Assembly (NCBI GenBank): GCA_963827785.1
Contig: CAWHCT010000044.1
Coordinates: forward strand, 1-64,000
From: Site-B1 sp963827785
GTDB lineage: Bacteria; Bacteroidota; Bacteroidia; Flavobacteriales; Flavobacteriaceae
DNA: 64,000 bases
Reading direction: 5' to 3'
Part shown: positions 17,514-25,388 of the stretch, one piece after another
Numbering within the stretch: position 1 is the stretch's first letter
Layout: every line of letters begins with the position of its first letter
Position numbers and translations under genes: made by a program
Notes under the pieces: model-generated
Told to the model about the DNA's origin: nothing
Databases searched by the model: none
Seen by the model: the letters and a program-made list of their open reading frames with translations, nothing else

Positions 17514-18122
17514 ATGGCTTTTGAATTACCAAAATTAAAATATTCATATGACGCTTTAGAGCCTCATATAGATGCACGCACAATGGAGATACATTATACG
17601 AAACACCATCAGGGATACACCAATAATTTGAACAATGCGATCAAAGGGACAAACCTAGAAGGTAAATCTATTGAGCAAATCCTTTCAAAACTTGATATGA
17701 AGAATATGGCTGTCAGGAACAACGGAGGAGGCTTTTATAATCACAGTTTATATTGGGATGTGATGAACCCGGAAGGGAAAGGAAGATTATCAGGTGAACT
17801 CAAGAATGCCATAGAATCTGCATTTGGATCTTTTGATGGATTTAAAGATGCATTTAGTAAAGCAGCCGCTACTCGATTTGGATCTGGCTGGGCCTGGTTG
17901 TGTGCACATAAAGGAGGAAAAGTTGAGGTGTGTTCTACGCCAAATCAGGATAATCCTTTAATGCCGGGAGTTACATGTGAAGCTACTCCTATTTTGGGAA
18001 TAGATGTTTGGGAGCACGCATATTACTTAAACTACCAAAACAGACGTCCTGACTATATTGAAGCGTTTTTTAATGTTATTAACTGGAATGAAGTAGAAAG
18101 ACGATATGCTGAAGCGAAGTAA
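17514..18122 (+). CDS. sod: superoxide dismutase (Fe/Mn family)
   Basis: 202 aa, full length. Metal ligands are the histidine in HYTKHHQGYTNNLN (about residue 27), the histidine in YNHSLYWDVM (about 77) and aspartate and histidine in GIDVWEHAYYLNY (about 162-166). It dismutates superoxide to peroxide and oxygen in the cytoplasm; no signal peptide is present. The glutamine in PNQDNPL, provided by the C-terminal domain, is a Mn-type or cambialistic trait, so iron-only use is less likely, but metal choice cannot be settled by sequence. It is a single-gene transcript with its own promoter box and terminator. Confidence 0.96.
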   Translation: MAFELPKLKYSYDALEPHIDARTMEIHYTKHHQGYTNNLNNAIKGTNLEGKSIEQILSKLDMKNMAVRNNGGGFYNHSLYWDVMNPEGKGRLSGELKNAIESAFGSFDGFKDAFSKAAATRFGSGWAWLCAHKGGKVEVCSTPNQDNPLMPGVTCEATPILGIDVWEHAYYLNYQNRRPDYIEAFFNVINWNEVERRYAEAK

Positions 18123-18145
18123 ATAATTACAGATTTATAAAAATT

Positions 18146-18174
18146 AAGACGGACAAAATGTTCGTCTTTTTTTT
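18146..18174 (+). terminator. rho-independent terminator of the sod gene
   Basis: AAGACGGAC (18146-18154) pairs with GTTCGTCTT (18160-18168), one G-T pair, with a 5-base loop and a run of T to 18174. It starts 24 bases after the sod stop. Confidence 0.85.
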
Positions 18175-18198
18175 GCTCTGTTTTGAAAAAAGTGAAAA

Positions 18199-18270
18199 TA
18201 AAAAAGGTGAACAAGTGTTCACCTTTTTTGCCCCAAATCTACCATGAACTTAACCTACTTATGTTATGGT
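18199..18270 (-). ncRNA. candidate small RNA, tandem copy 1
   Basis: In the 450-base gene-free gap between sod and purF. On the minus strand a box TTATATTAG (plus 18275-18283) is followed by a region that can fold as a 5' hairpin: ACCAUAAC pairs with GUUcAUGGU. A single-stranded stretch AGAUUUGGGGCAAAAAA and a terminator stem GGTGAAC/GTTCACC with a run of six T follow. The order promoter-like box, hairpin, terminator over about 72 bases fits a small RNA gene. No open frame longer than about 20 codons is present. The second copy 194 bases away is almost identical. Ends are estimates. Reading the plus strand as a terminator alone would not explain the conserved 5' part. Confidence 0.5.
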
Positions 18271-18391
18271 GGTACTAATATAAGGCGCTTTATTAATTAA
18301 TATTTAATTTATTAGACGAACTACTTATAAATTAGTCTATGTGAGAAAAAAGGGAGGTTGATGAGAGTTAAATTCGGTAAGGGTATAAAAT

Positions 18392-18464
18392 AAAAAAAGG
18401 TAAACAAGTGTTTACCTTTTTTTGCCCCAAATCTACCATGAACTTAACCTACTTATGTTATGGT
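18392..18464 (-). ncRNA. candidate small RNA, tandem copy 2
   Basis: Same architecture as the copy at 18199-18270: TTATATTAG box (plus 18469-18477), identical 5' hairpin and GGGGC linker, then terminator stem GGTAAAC/GTTTACC with a T run. Relative to copy 1 the stem differs at two positions that pair with each other (G-C becomes A-T), a compensatory change. Upstream of the box both copies share TTAATT..AAAGC. The 120 bases between the copies are AT-rich and show no other structure. Ends are estimates, and expression is untested. Confidence 0.5.
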
Positions 18465-18572
18465 GATGCTAATATAACACAGCTTTAATTAAGACTAAGA
18501 ATCTTTTAGACAAAATACATTTTTATTAGATAAAGTGTATAACTTGTAAGTATTTGTAAGAAAAAACCTAAT

Positions 18573-20471
18573 TTAATAGGCGCGTTCTTTGTTTCCTTCA
18601 TAAAAGTTTATAAACGCTCTATTGACAACCCTGTTACCACCGCTGGTTGGATAGTTACCTGTAAAATACCAGTCCCCCAGGTTTTTAGGACACGCTTTAT
18701 TGAGATTTGAAACTGTTTGAAAAATCACTTTAACTTCGGCATTGATATCTTTGTCACAAATCAGATCGGATATTTTAGCAGATATATCTTCATCGGTAAA
18801 TTCTTCGTATAGCTCTTTTACAAAGTTTACTACTTTCTGATCTTCTAAGTTTTCCTGAGCCTTACATTTTTTATATACTTTTTCAACTTTATCGTATTTA
18901 TTGATATCCTTTAATAAAGATAACATGGCCCTGAAAGCAATAAGATCTTCCAGTCGCGCCATGTCAATCCCATAACAATCGGGATAACGTATTTGAGGAG
19001 CGGAAGAAACCACAATTATTTTTTTAGGCTTTAGCCTGTCCAGTATTTTAATTATACTTTTCTTTAAGGTTGTACCTCTTACAATGCTGTCATCAATTAT
19101 TACTAAGTTATCTTTAGGTTTCACAATTCCATATGTCACATCATAAACATGTGCCACCAGATCGTCACGACTACTATCTTCTGTTATAAAGGTTCTTAAC
19201 TTAACATCTTTTACTGCAATTTTTTCAATTCGAGGTCTTTGTTCCAGAATTTCTTTAACTTTCTCTGCAGATAAGCTCCGCTTTCCTTTTAAGATTGCGT
19301 TGGTTTTCTGTTCGTTTAGATAGTTTTCAACAGTTTCAGTCATTCCATAAAAAGACGTTTCAGCTGTATTAGGAATAAATGAAAAAACGGTGTTCTTAAT
19401 ATCGTAATTGACGGCTTCTAATACTTTGGGTACAATTAATTTACCTAATTCTTTTCGTTCCTTATATATTTCGGCATCACTCCCTCGGGAAAAATAAATT
19501 CGCTCAAAAGAACAAGCTTTTCTTTCCAATGGCTCTAATATTTTTTTAATACCGGTTTCCCCCGACTTTTTAGTAATTATAGCATAGCCTGGTTTGAGTT
19601 CAATGACATCCTTAAATGCTACATTGAAGACTGTCTGAATTACTGGTCTTTCTGAGGCTACCACAACAACTTCATCATCTTTATAATAGTATGCCGGTCT
19701 TATTCCGGAAGGATCTCTTAAAACAAAGGAATCTCCATGACCTAATAATCCGGCCATAGCATAACCTCCATCCCAGTTTTTCGCTGCTTTTTGCAATATT
19801 TTTGCCACATTTAGCCGTTTTGCAATTAAGGGAGAACATTCATTTTTGTTGTATCCTTCCTTTTTTAGGTCCTTATATATCTTGCTAACGGAATCATCTA
19901 GAAAATGACCAATCTTTTCCATGACAGTTACGGTGTCTGTATATTCCTTTGGATGCTGACCCAGATCTACCAGATTCTTAAAAAGCTCTTTGACATTGGT
20001 CATATTAAAATTACCTGCAAGAATAAGGTTTCTGTGCATCCAATTGTTTTGTCTCAAAAATGGATGAACACTCTCCACACTATTTTTCCCAAAAGTTCCA
20101 TATCTAACATGGCCTAATAAAAGTTCCCCAATGTAAGGGATATTCTTTTTTTGTAATGAGACATCCTTTATGTATTCAGGATGATCAATAAACTCCTTAT
20201 TAATTCTTTCGTTTATTTGATCAAAAATATCTTGTATCGGCTGCTGTTCTACAGATCTGATTCGACTAATATAGCGTTGTCCCGGTTCAACATCAAGTTT
20301 AATGCTTGCAAATCCAGCACCATCCTGTCCGCGATTATGCTGTTTTTCCATCATCAAGTACATTCTATTTACACCATAAAATGCACTTCCATATTTTTCT
20401 TTATAGAATTCAAGCGGTTTTAAAAGTCTGATTAAAGCAATTCCGCACTCATGTTTTATTGCATCACTCAT
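18573..20471 (-). CDS. purF: amidophosphoribosyltransferase, long Bacteroidota form
   Basis: 632 aa, longer than the 470-510 aa of most PurF proteins but usual for this phylum. A short propeptide (MSDAIKHE) precedes the catalytic N-terminal cysteine of the Ntn glutaminase domain (CGIALIRL). The NRGQDGAGFA, GHVRYGTFG and RDPSGIRPAYY blocks are present. The phosphoribosyltransferase half carries the PRPP loop VIIDDSIVRGTT (about residue 440). It makes 5-phosphoribosylamine, the first committed step of purine synthesis. purN lies in the same minus-strand run, with a PfkB kinase and an RNase H between them. A terminator separates it from the kinase gene. Confidence 0.92.
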   Translation of the reverse strand: MSDAIKHECGIALIRLLKPLEFYKEKYGSAFYGVNRMYLMMEKQHNRGQDGAGFASIKLDVEPGQRYISRIRSVEQQPIQDIFDQINERINKEFIDHPEYIKDVSLQKKNIPYIGELLLGHVRYGTFGKNSVESVHPFLRQNNWMHRNLILAGNFNMTNVKELFKNLVDLGQHPKEYTDTVTVMEKIGHFLDDSVSKIYKDLKKEGYNKNECSPLIAKRLNVAKILQKAAKNWDGGYAMAGLLGHGDSFVLRDPSGIRPAYYYKDDEVVVVASERPVIQTVFNVAFKDVIELKPGYAIITKKSGETGIKKILEPLERKACSFERIYFSRGSDAEIYKERKELGKLIVPKVLEAVNYDIKNTVFSFIPNTAETSFYGMTETVENYLNEQKTNAILKGKRSLSAEKVKEILEQRPRIEKIAVKDVKLRTFITEDSSRDDLVAHVYDVTYGIVKPKDNLVIIDDSIVRGTTLKKSIIKILDRLKPKKIIVVSSAPQIRYPDCYGIDMARLEDLIAFRAMLSLLKDINKYDKVEKVYKKCKAQENLEDQKVVNFVKELYEEFTDEDISAKISDLICDKDINAEVKVIFQTVSNLNKACPKNLGDWYFTGNYPTSGGNRVVNRAFINFYEGNKERAY

Positions 20472-20502
20472 AATGGGTCAGGTTATCAGTTCAAAATAAA
20501 AT

Positions 20503-20530
20503 AAAAACGCGCTCAATTTTGAACGCGTTT
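20503..20530 (-). terminator. terminator between the PfkB kinase gene and purF
   Basis: AAACGCG pairs with CGCGTTT, and an inner TCAA/TTGA stem closes the loop with one mismatch between. A and T runs flank it on both sides. It lies 87 bases beyond the kinase stop and just ahead of purF, so purF needs its own start of transcription. Confidence 0.7.
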
Positions 20531-20616
20531 GTTTATGATAATTCAATTATATAAGTTTTTAATAATTGTTTTTTAATGGCTTTATTTAATCGTTTTTTTT
20601 TCATTTTCCTAGCCTA

Positions 20617-21549
20617 TTATCCTTCATCTAAGACGATTTCAAATTGAGTCAAATTTTTAAATTGTTTTAATCGTTTAAGAACATCATCTTTTTTAAGATC
20701 GATCATTCTTTCTGTACCGAATCTTTCTACACAAAAGGAGGCTAAGGTCGAGCCGTAAATAATAGCATTTTTCATATTTTCAAATGAGAAATCATTTGTG
20801 GCAGCTAAGTAGCCCGAAAATCCTCCGGCAAATGTGTCTCCCGCACCAGTTGGGTCGAACACTTCTTCTAAAGGTAAGGCAGGCGCAAAGAATACATTAT
20901 CGTCGTTAAATAAGAAAGCCCCATGTTCACCTTTTTTGATCACGACATATTTAGGACCCATTTCTTGAATTTTCCTTGCTGCGACAACCAATGAATATTC
21001 TCCACTTAGTTGTCTTGCTTCTTCATCATTAATGGTTATGACATCAATCTTTTTCATCACCTTATGTAAGTCATCCAGTGCATTATCCATCCAGAAATTC
21101 ATTGTATCCAATACAATTAAGTCTGGTTTTTTGCTCATTTGCTCGATAACACTTAATTGTACCAAAGGATGCAAATTACCAAGCATTATTACTTTGGCAT
21201 CTCTGTAATTATTTGGGACGACTGGTTTAAAATCGGCAAGTACATTAAGCTCAGTTGCCAAGGTATCTCTGGAATTCATGTCGTTATGGTATAATCCACT
21301 CCAAAAGAAAGTCTTTCCATCTTTAACGATCTCAATACCGCTTATATCAATTTTGTTATTAGATAATAAGTCCAAATATTTTTCAGGGAAATCACCTCCT
21401 ACTATCGAAATAATTGCTGAATCTACTTCAAATTGAGATGCAGCCAAGCCAATAAAAGTTGCAGCACCGCCAAGAATTTTATCGGTTTTACCGAAGGGAG
21501 TTTCAATAGCATCAAAAGCTACTGTACCAACTATGACTAATTTATTCAT
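20617..21549 (-). CDS. PfkB family sugar/nucleoside kinase
   Basis: 310 aa from ATG 21549 (MNKLVIVGTVAFDAIETPFG). The frame extends 9 codons further to 21576, but a promoter box overlaps that extension. Ribokinase-fold signatures are GGAATFIGLAAS near residue 35 and the second PfkB motif DPTGAGDTFAGGFSGYLA (about 228-245), whose aspartate is the catalytic base. MINDEEAR-type (ITINDEEARQLSG) residues support a ribokinase/adenosine kinase-like enzyme. It phosphorylates a sugar or nucleoside with ATP; the substrate is not predictable. Its place between purN/RNase H and purF hints at ribose or nucleoside salvage, as an inference only. Confidence 0.9.
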   Translation of the reverse strand: MNKLVIVGTVAFDAIETPFGKTDKILGGAATFIGLAASQFEVDSAIISIVGGDFPEKYLDLLSNNKIDISGIEIVKDGKTFFWSGLYHNDMNSRDTLATELNVLADFKPVVPNNYRDAKVIMLGNLHPLVQLSVIEQMSKKPDLIVLDTMNFWMDNALDDLHKVMKKIDVITINDEEARQLSGEYSLVVAARKIQEMGPKYVVIKKGEHGAFLFNDDNVFFAPALPLEEVFDPTGAGDTFAGGFSGYLAATNDFSFENMKNAIIYGSTLASFCVERFGTERMIDLKKDDVLKRLKQFKNLTQFEIVLDEG

Positions 21550-21573
21550 GAATGGTGTGTCATATTTTTTGTG

Positions 21574-21581
21574 CAAACTTA
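21574..21581 (-). promoter_or_regulatory. candidate flavobacterial -7 box for the PfkB kinase gene
   Basis: CAAACTTA on the plus strand reads TAAGTTTG on the minus strand, an exact TAnnTTTG match, 25 bases before the ATG at 21549. It argues for 21549 as start over the upstream ATG at 21576. Confidence 0.45.
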
Positions 21582-21631
21582 CGCAAAATAAATTCTGTAT
21601 AAAAGTTTAGTAGGAGCTGGTTAAGGTGCCT

Positions 21632-22270
21632 CTACTTTCTGCCAAAATCGGCTGGTATTTCTCCCCAAGCTTTGGTTTCCCATTTCACGATAACAGTTTT
21701 ATAATCATTTGACTGTAACCATTTGACTGCTCTGTCAACCAATTCAAAAACAGATTTATTTTTTTCAACTCGTTCTAGCTTAGTGTTACATATCTTTTTT
21801 TTAACCCAGCTTAAAGCGGTTCTCGAGTCAGTGTAAATTATTCGTTCGCTTTTTTGTTGTTTTAAAAATGCTAATGCATGTACAATGGCTAAAAACTCTC
21901 CAATATTGTTTGTCGCTTCTTCAAAAGGGCCTTGTTTAAAAAGTTCTTTTTTGGTTTTAGTGTCTACGCCCCGGTACTCCATAATTCCGGGGTTTCCACT
22001 GGAAGCTGCGTCTACTGAAACGGAATTTAAATTAGGCTTTCCTATTTTTTTGAGAAGGGCTTCACTTAATTCGCTTTTGAACTTCGATTTCCTTACATAA
22101 TCTTTATAATTATTCTTCAAAGCATTTTTGGCCGCATCAAACGTTTCAAAGGATTTATACTGCGCACCTCTGAAATCTTTGATCTGTGCTTTACAATCAT
22201 CCCAGGATTCAAATATTCCGGTATGATGCCCTTTCCAAACGACATAATATTTTTTCTTTGATTTACCCAT
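21632..22270 (-). CDS. ribonuclease HI family protein with N-terminal viroplasmin domain
   Basis: 212 aa from ATG 22270 (MGKSKKKYYVVWKGHHTGIF). An earlier ATG at 22294 lies deeper inside purN and lacks family similarity. Residues 5-50 are a viroplasmin/RNase H N-terminal domain (KGHHTGIFESWDDCKAQI, GAQYKSFETFDAAKNAL), which binds RNA-DNA hybrids. The catalytic domain follows with acidic residues in SVDAASSGNPG, NIGEFLAIVHAL and YTDSRTALSWV, and a late aspartate near the end (IPADFGRK). The first site reads DAASSGNPG instead of DGS-type, typical of this subgroup. It removes RNA from hybrids. It overlaps purN by 8 bases and is likely translated from the same message. Confidence 0.9.
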   Translation of the reverse strand: MGKSKKKYYVVWKGHHTGIFESWDDCKAQIKDFRGAQYKSFETFDAAKNALKNNYKDYVRKSKFKSELSEALLKKIGKPNLNSVSVDAASSGNPGIMEYRGVDTKTKKELFKQGPFEEATNNIGEFLAIVHALAFLKQQKSERIIYTDSRTALSWVKKKICNTKLERVEKNKSVFELVDRAVKWLQSNDYKTVIVKWETKAWGEIPADFGRK

Positions 22271-22838
22271 TGATTGGAAATAAGAGAGAATCAACGACTA
22301 CAGGGAAATGTCTCATTTCCAATTCATGAATTTTTTTAGCTATATCTTCTGCTGTATCAGCCGGGTTTACAGGACATTTGGTTTGAAAAATAATAGCTCC
22401 TTCATCATAATTTTCATTTACATAGTGTATAGTGATACCTGTTTCTTTTTCCTTATTGTTCACAACGGCCTCATGAACATTTATTCCATACATACCCTTG
22501 CCTCCGTATTTAGGTAATAAGGCCGGATGGATATTAATTATTCTATTTGGAAATTCAGAAATAATATTTTGAGGGATTTTCCACAAGAAGCCTGCAAGGA
22601 CAATTAGATCGGGTTTTGAAATCTTTAAAATATTCAATACATCTGATGTTTCAGAAAAAGCAGTTCGGTTGAAACTTAAAGCACTTACCTTTAAGTCCTT
22701 GCATCTGTCTAAAACTTTGGCACGAGGATTGTTAGTCAGTACTAGAATAACAGACGCATTATCTCTGTTTTGAAAAAACTTTATTAAATTTTCAGCATTA
22801 GATCCACTTCCGGACGCAAAAATTATAACCCGTTTCAT
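22263..22838 (-). CDS. purN: phosphoribosylglycinamide formyltransferase
   Basis: 191 aa from ATG 22838 (MKRVIIFASGSGSNAENLI); a start three codons earlier is possible. This enzyme transfers a formyl group from 10-formyl-tetrahydrofolate to GAR in purine synthesis. FASGSGSN binds the phosphate, IVLAGFLWKIP and RIINIHPALLPKYGGKGMYG hold the catalytic asparagine and histidine, and TGITIHYVNENYDEGAIIFQ holds the catalytic aspartate. It is the first gene of the minus-strand run purN, RNase H, kinase, purF and diverges from acpP. Confidence 0.95.
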   Translation of the reverse strand: MKRVIIFASGSGSNAENLIKFFQNRDNASVILVLTNNPRAKVLDRCKDLKVSALSFNRTAFSETSDVLNILKISKPDLIVLAGFLWKIPQNIISEFPNRIINIHPALLPKYGGKGMYGINVHEAVVNNKEKETGITIHYVNENYDEGAIIFQTKCPVNPADTAEDIAKKIHELEMRHFPVVVDSLLFPING

Positions 22839-22984
22839 TTTCAGCAAATAATGTTAAGAATGTTCAAAACAAAAAAAAGAATAATTATTAACAATTAGAA
22901 GGTAAATAGGAATTACTTTAGCTTAAATTTATTAAATTACAGACACATTTTTAAACTAAAGGTGAGTTTTAAAATAAAGTTTTT

Positions 22985-22992
22985 TATTTTTG
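22985..22992 (+). promoter_or_regulatory. candidate flavobacterial -7 box for acpP-fabF
   Basis: TATTTTTG, an exact TAnnTTTG match, 31 bases before the acpP ATG. The divergent gap to purN (about 185 bases) has room for promoters in both directions. Confidence 0.5.
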
Positions 22993-23022
22993 CCTCCTAA
23001 TTAAACTTAAAATTAAAAAATT

Positions 23023-23256
23023 ATGTCAGACATTGCATCAAGAGTAAAAGCGATTATCGTAGACAAATTAGGCGTAGATGAGAATGAAGTTGTAAGTGAA
23101 GCTAGCTTTACAAACGACTTAGGAGCCGATTCATTAGACACTGTTGAGCTAATCATGGAATTTGAAAAAGAATTTGATATTCAAATACCAGATGATCAGG
23201 CCGAAAACATCGCGACAGTTGGTCAGGCAATTTCATATATTGAAAACGCAAAATAA
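23023..23256 (+). CDS. acpP: acyl carrier protein
   Basis: 77 aa, strongly acidic, four-helix ACP. The phosphopantetheine attachment serine is in LGADSLDTVELIMEFE (about residue 39). It carries growing fatty acyl chains between the type II fatty acid synthase enzymes in the cytoplasm. The gene stands 13 bases ahead of fabF, the usual pair, and the operon goes on to rnc. Confidence 0.98.
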   Translation: MSDIASRVKAIIVDKLGVDENEVVSEASFTNDLGADSLDTVELIMEFEKEFDIQIPDDQAENIATVGQAISYIENAK

Positions 23257-23269
23257 GTAACATTTTTTT

Positions 23270-24520
23270 ATGGAATTAAAGCGAGTAGTAGTTACCGGAT
23301 TAGGTGCTCTTACCCCTATAGGCAATACCAAGGACGAGTTTTGGGATGGTCTTAAAAATGGTAAAAGCGGTGCTGGTCCAATAACGTATTTTGATGCTGA
23401 AAAGTTCAAAACAAAATTCGCTTGTGAACTAAAAAACTTTGACGCGACTGATTTTTTTGACAGGAAAGAAGTTCGTAAAATGGACAGGTTTACCCAATAT
23501 GCGCTAGTTGCATCAGATGAAGCTATTATCGACTCTAAATTAGATCTTGATAAAGTAAATAAAATGCGAGTTGGTGTTATTTGGGGAGCCGGAATAGGTG
23601 GTTTGGAAACATTTCAGAATGAAGTTCTAAACTTTGCAGCTGGAGATGGTACTCCAAGATTCAATCCGTTTTTTATTCCTAAAATGATAGCAGATATTGC
23701 ACCTGGTAACATATCTATCAGATATGGTTTTATGGGCCCCAATTACACAACAGTTTCTGCATGCGCCTCTGCAGCAAATGCAATGATAGATGCACTCAAT
23801 TACATACGTTTGGGGCATTGTGATGTCATTGTTACAGGAGGTAGTGAGGCAGCAGTAACTATGGCAGGAATGGGCGGTTTTAATGCCATGCATGCATTGT
23901 CTACAAGAAATGAAAGTCCTGAAACGGCTTCCAGACCATTTGATGCGACCAGAGATGGTTTTGTCTTAGGTGAAGGAGCAGGATCTATAATTCTTGAAGA
24001 ATATGAGCATGCTAAGGCAAGAGGGGCCAAAATTTATGCTGAATTTGTTGGTGGAGGATTATCTTCTGATGCTTATCATATGACCGCGCCTCACCCTGAT
24101 GGTATAGGTGTAGTTGCAGTTATGAAAAATTGTTTAGAGAATGCCGGGTTAAATTCTGAAGATGTGGATGCTATTAATACTCATGGTACAGCTACTTCTT
24201 TGGGAGATGTTGCAGAGTTAAAGGCTATATCGGAAGTGTTTGGAGATCATGCTAAGGATATTAATATTAATTCTACCAAGTCCATGACAGGACATTTGTT
24301 AGGCGCAGCAGGAGCAGTTGAAGCCATTGCCTCTATTTTATCCATGCAATATGGAATAGTTCCGCCTACAATAAATCATTCAACAGTGGACGAAAATATA
24401 GATCCTGAATTGAACTTAACATTGAACAAGGCACAAAAAAGAGACGTTAAAGTTGTCATGAGTAATACATTTGGTTTTGGCGGACACAATGCTTGTGTAT
24501 TATTTAAAAAATTAGATTAA
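23270..24520 (+). CDS. fabF: beta-ketoacyl-ACP synthase II
   Basis: 416 aa thiolase-fold condensing enzyme that elongates acyl-ACP with malonyl-ACP. The catalytic cysteine is in TTVSACASAANAM (about residue 164), and the two active-site histidines are in INTHGTATSLGD (about 304) and KSMTGHLLGAAGAVE (about 341). VVVTGLGALTPIGN at the start and SNTFGFGGHNACV at the end are diagnostic. It lies between acpP and rnc, with 7 bases to the rnc start. A terminator-like hairpin 31 bases past its stop lies inside rnc. Confidence 0.98.
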   Translation: MELKRVVVTGLGALTPIGNTKDEFWDGLKNGKSGAGPITYFDAEKFKTKFACELKNFDATDFFDRKEVRKMDRFTQYALVASDEAIIDSKLDLDKVNKMRVGVIWGAGIGGLETFQNEVLNFAAGDGTPRFNPFFIPKMIADIAPGNISIRYGFMGPNYTTVSACASAANAMIDALNYIRLGHCDVIVTGGSEAAVTMAGMGGFNAMHALSTRNESPETASRPFDATRDGFVLGEGAGSIILEEYEHAKARGAKIYAEFVGGGLSSDAYHMTAPHPDGIGVVAVMKNCLENAGLNSEDVDAINTHGTATSLGDVAELKAISEVFGDHAKDININSTKSMTGHLLGAAGAVEAIASILSMQYGIVPPTINHSTVDENIDPELNLTLNKAQKRDVKVVMSNTFGFGGHNACVLFKKLD

Positions 24521-24527
24521 ATTTTGA

Positions 24528-25268
24528 ATGAACTTCATTCGTAACATATTAAAATCCCGTCCTCGTAAGGACGGGATTTTTTTTATTAATTTATGTAAAA
24601 CACTCGGTTTTAAGCCTGCGAATATCCAATTTTACCAAAAGGCATTTACACATCGTTCCATGAATTTAAGGGATAAGCATGGAAATGCTATCAATTATGA
24701 AAGACTTGAATTTCTGGGTGATGCAATGCTTGGAGCGGTTGTTGCGCTTCATCTGTTTAAAGAGGTGCCAAAAGGCAATGAAGGTTACCTAACTAAAATG
24801 AGATCTAAAATTGTTAGTAGAGAACATCTTAATGAATTAGGAAAGGAATTGAATTTAATAGATTTTATTGAAAGTAAGATTGATAAAAACAGTTTTGGAG
24901 ACAATGTTCACGGCAATCTTTTTGAAGCTCTTATTGGAGCCATATTTTTAGACAAAGGATATGAACAATGCGAGAAATACATATTTAAAACAGTTATTAT
25001 TCCTCATGTAGATATTGAACTATTGGAAGGGAAAGTAATTAGCTATAAAAGCTTGTTAATTGAATGGTGTCAAAAAGAAAAGAAGACTTTTTACTATGAT
25101 GTTTATGAAGATTCCGGAAATGATAACCAAAAGCATTTTTCGGTAAAATTGTCAATAAATGACAAAGTTGTGGCAAAAGCCAGAGCAACTTCAAAGAAAA
25201 AGGCAGAAGAAAAAGCCTCAAAAAGAGCGTATTTCGTTTTTCAGAGAAAGATCGACAAAGACCTTTAA
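24528..25268 (+). CDS. rnc: ribonuclease III
   Basis: 246 aa. The RNase III signature YERLEFLGDAML (about residues 63-74) and the second acidic site NLFEALIGAIFLDKGYE (about 130-146) supply the metal ligands. The C-terminal third is a double-stranded RNA binding domain ending ARATSKKKAEEKASKRAYF. It processes rRNA precursors and structured mRNAs. The start ATG at 24528 is 7 bases after fabF and gives MNFIRNILKSRPRKDGIFF, which resembles the family's N terminus. Codons 8-18 contain a perfect terminator-like stem-loop, described separately, which could control how much message reaches the rest of the gene. Confidence 0.95.
   Translation: MNFIRNILKSRPRKDGIFFINLCKTLGFKPANIQFYQKAFTHRSMNLRDKHGNAINYERLEFLGDAMLGAVVALHLFKEVPKGNEGYLTKMRSKIVSREHLNELGKELNLIDFIESKIDKNSFGDNVHGNLFEALIGAIFLDKGYEQCEKYIFKTVIIPHVDIELLEGKVISYKSLLIEWCQKEKKTFYYDVYEDSGNDNQKHFSVKLSINDKVVAKARATSKKKAEEKASKRAYFVFQRKIDKDL
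24551..24584 (+). terminator. terminator-like hairpin inside the 5' coding region of rnc
   Basis: AAAATCCCGTCCT (24551-24563) and its exact complement (24568-24580) form a 13-bp stem with loop CGTA, followed by T to 24584. By form and position, 31 bases after the fabF stop, it is an ideal rho-independent terminator for acpP-fabF, yet it encodes rnc residues 9-19. It may attenuate rnc, or serve as an RNase III cleavage site. Confidence 0.7.
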
Positions 25269-25388
25269 CCGAATATTCTAATATTAAGATTCTTTTAAAT
25301 TACTTCAAACGTTTTCGTATCAAAGATTAGCAATTTCCTTAAATAGGTATTTGTTTTATATGCTATATTTACAAGAATTTTTAGAGGA

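Noticed and set aside
23023..24520. ACP next to a ketosynthase as part of a specialised biosynthetic cluster
   Set aside because: The pair is the standard acpP-fabF of primary fatty acid synthesis, and no tailoring, thioesterase or transport genes for a product lie nearby.
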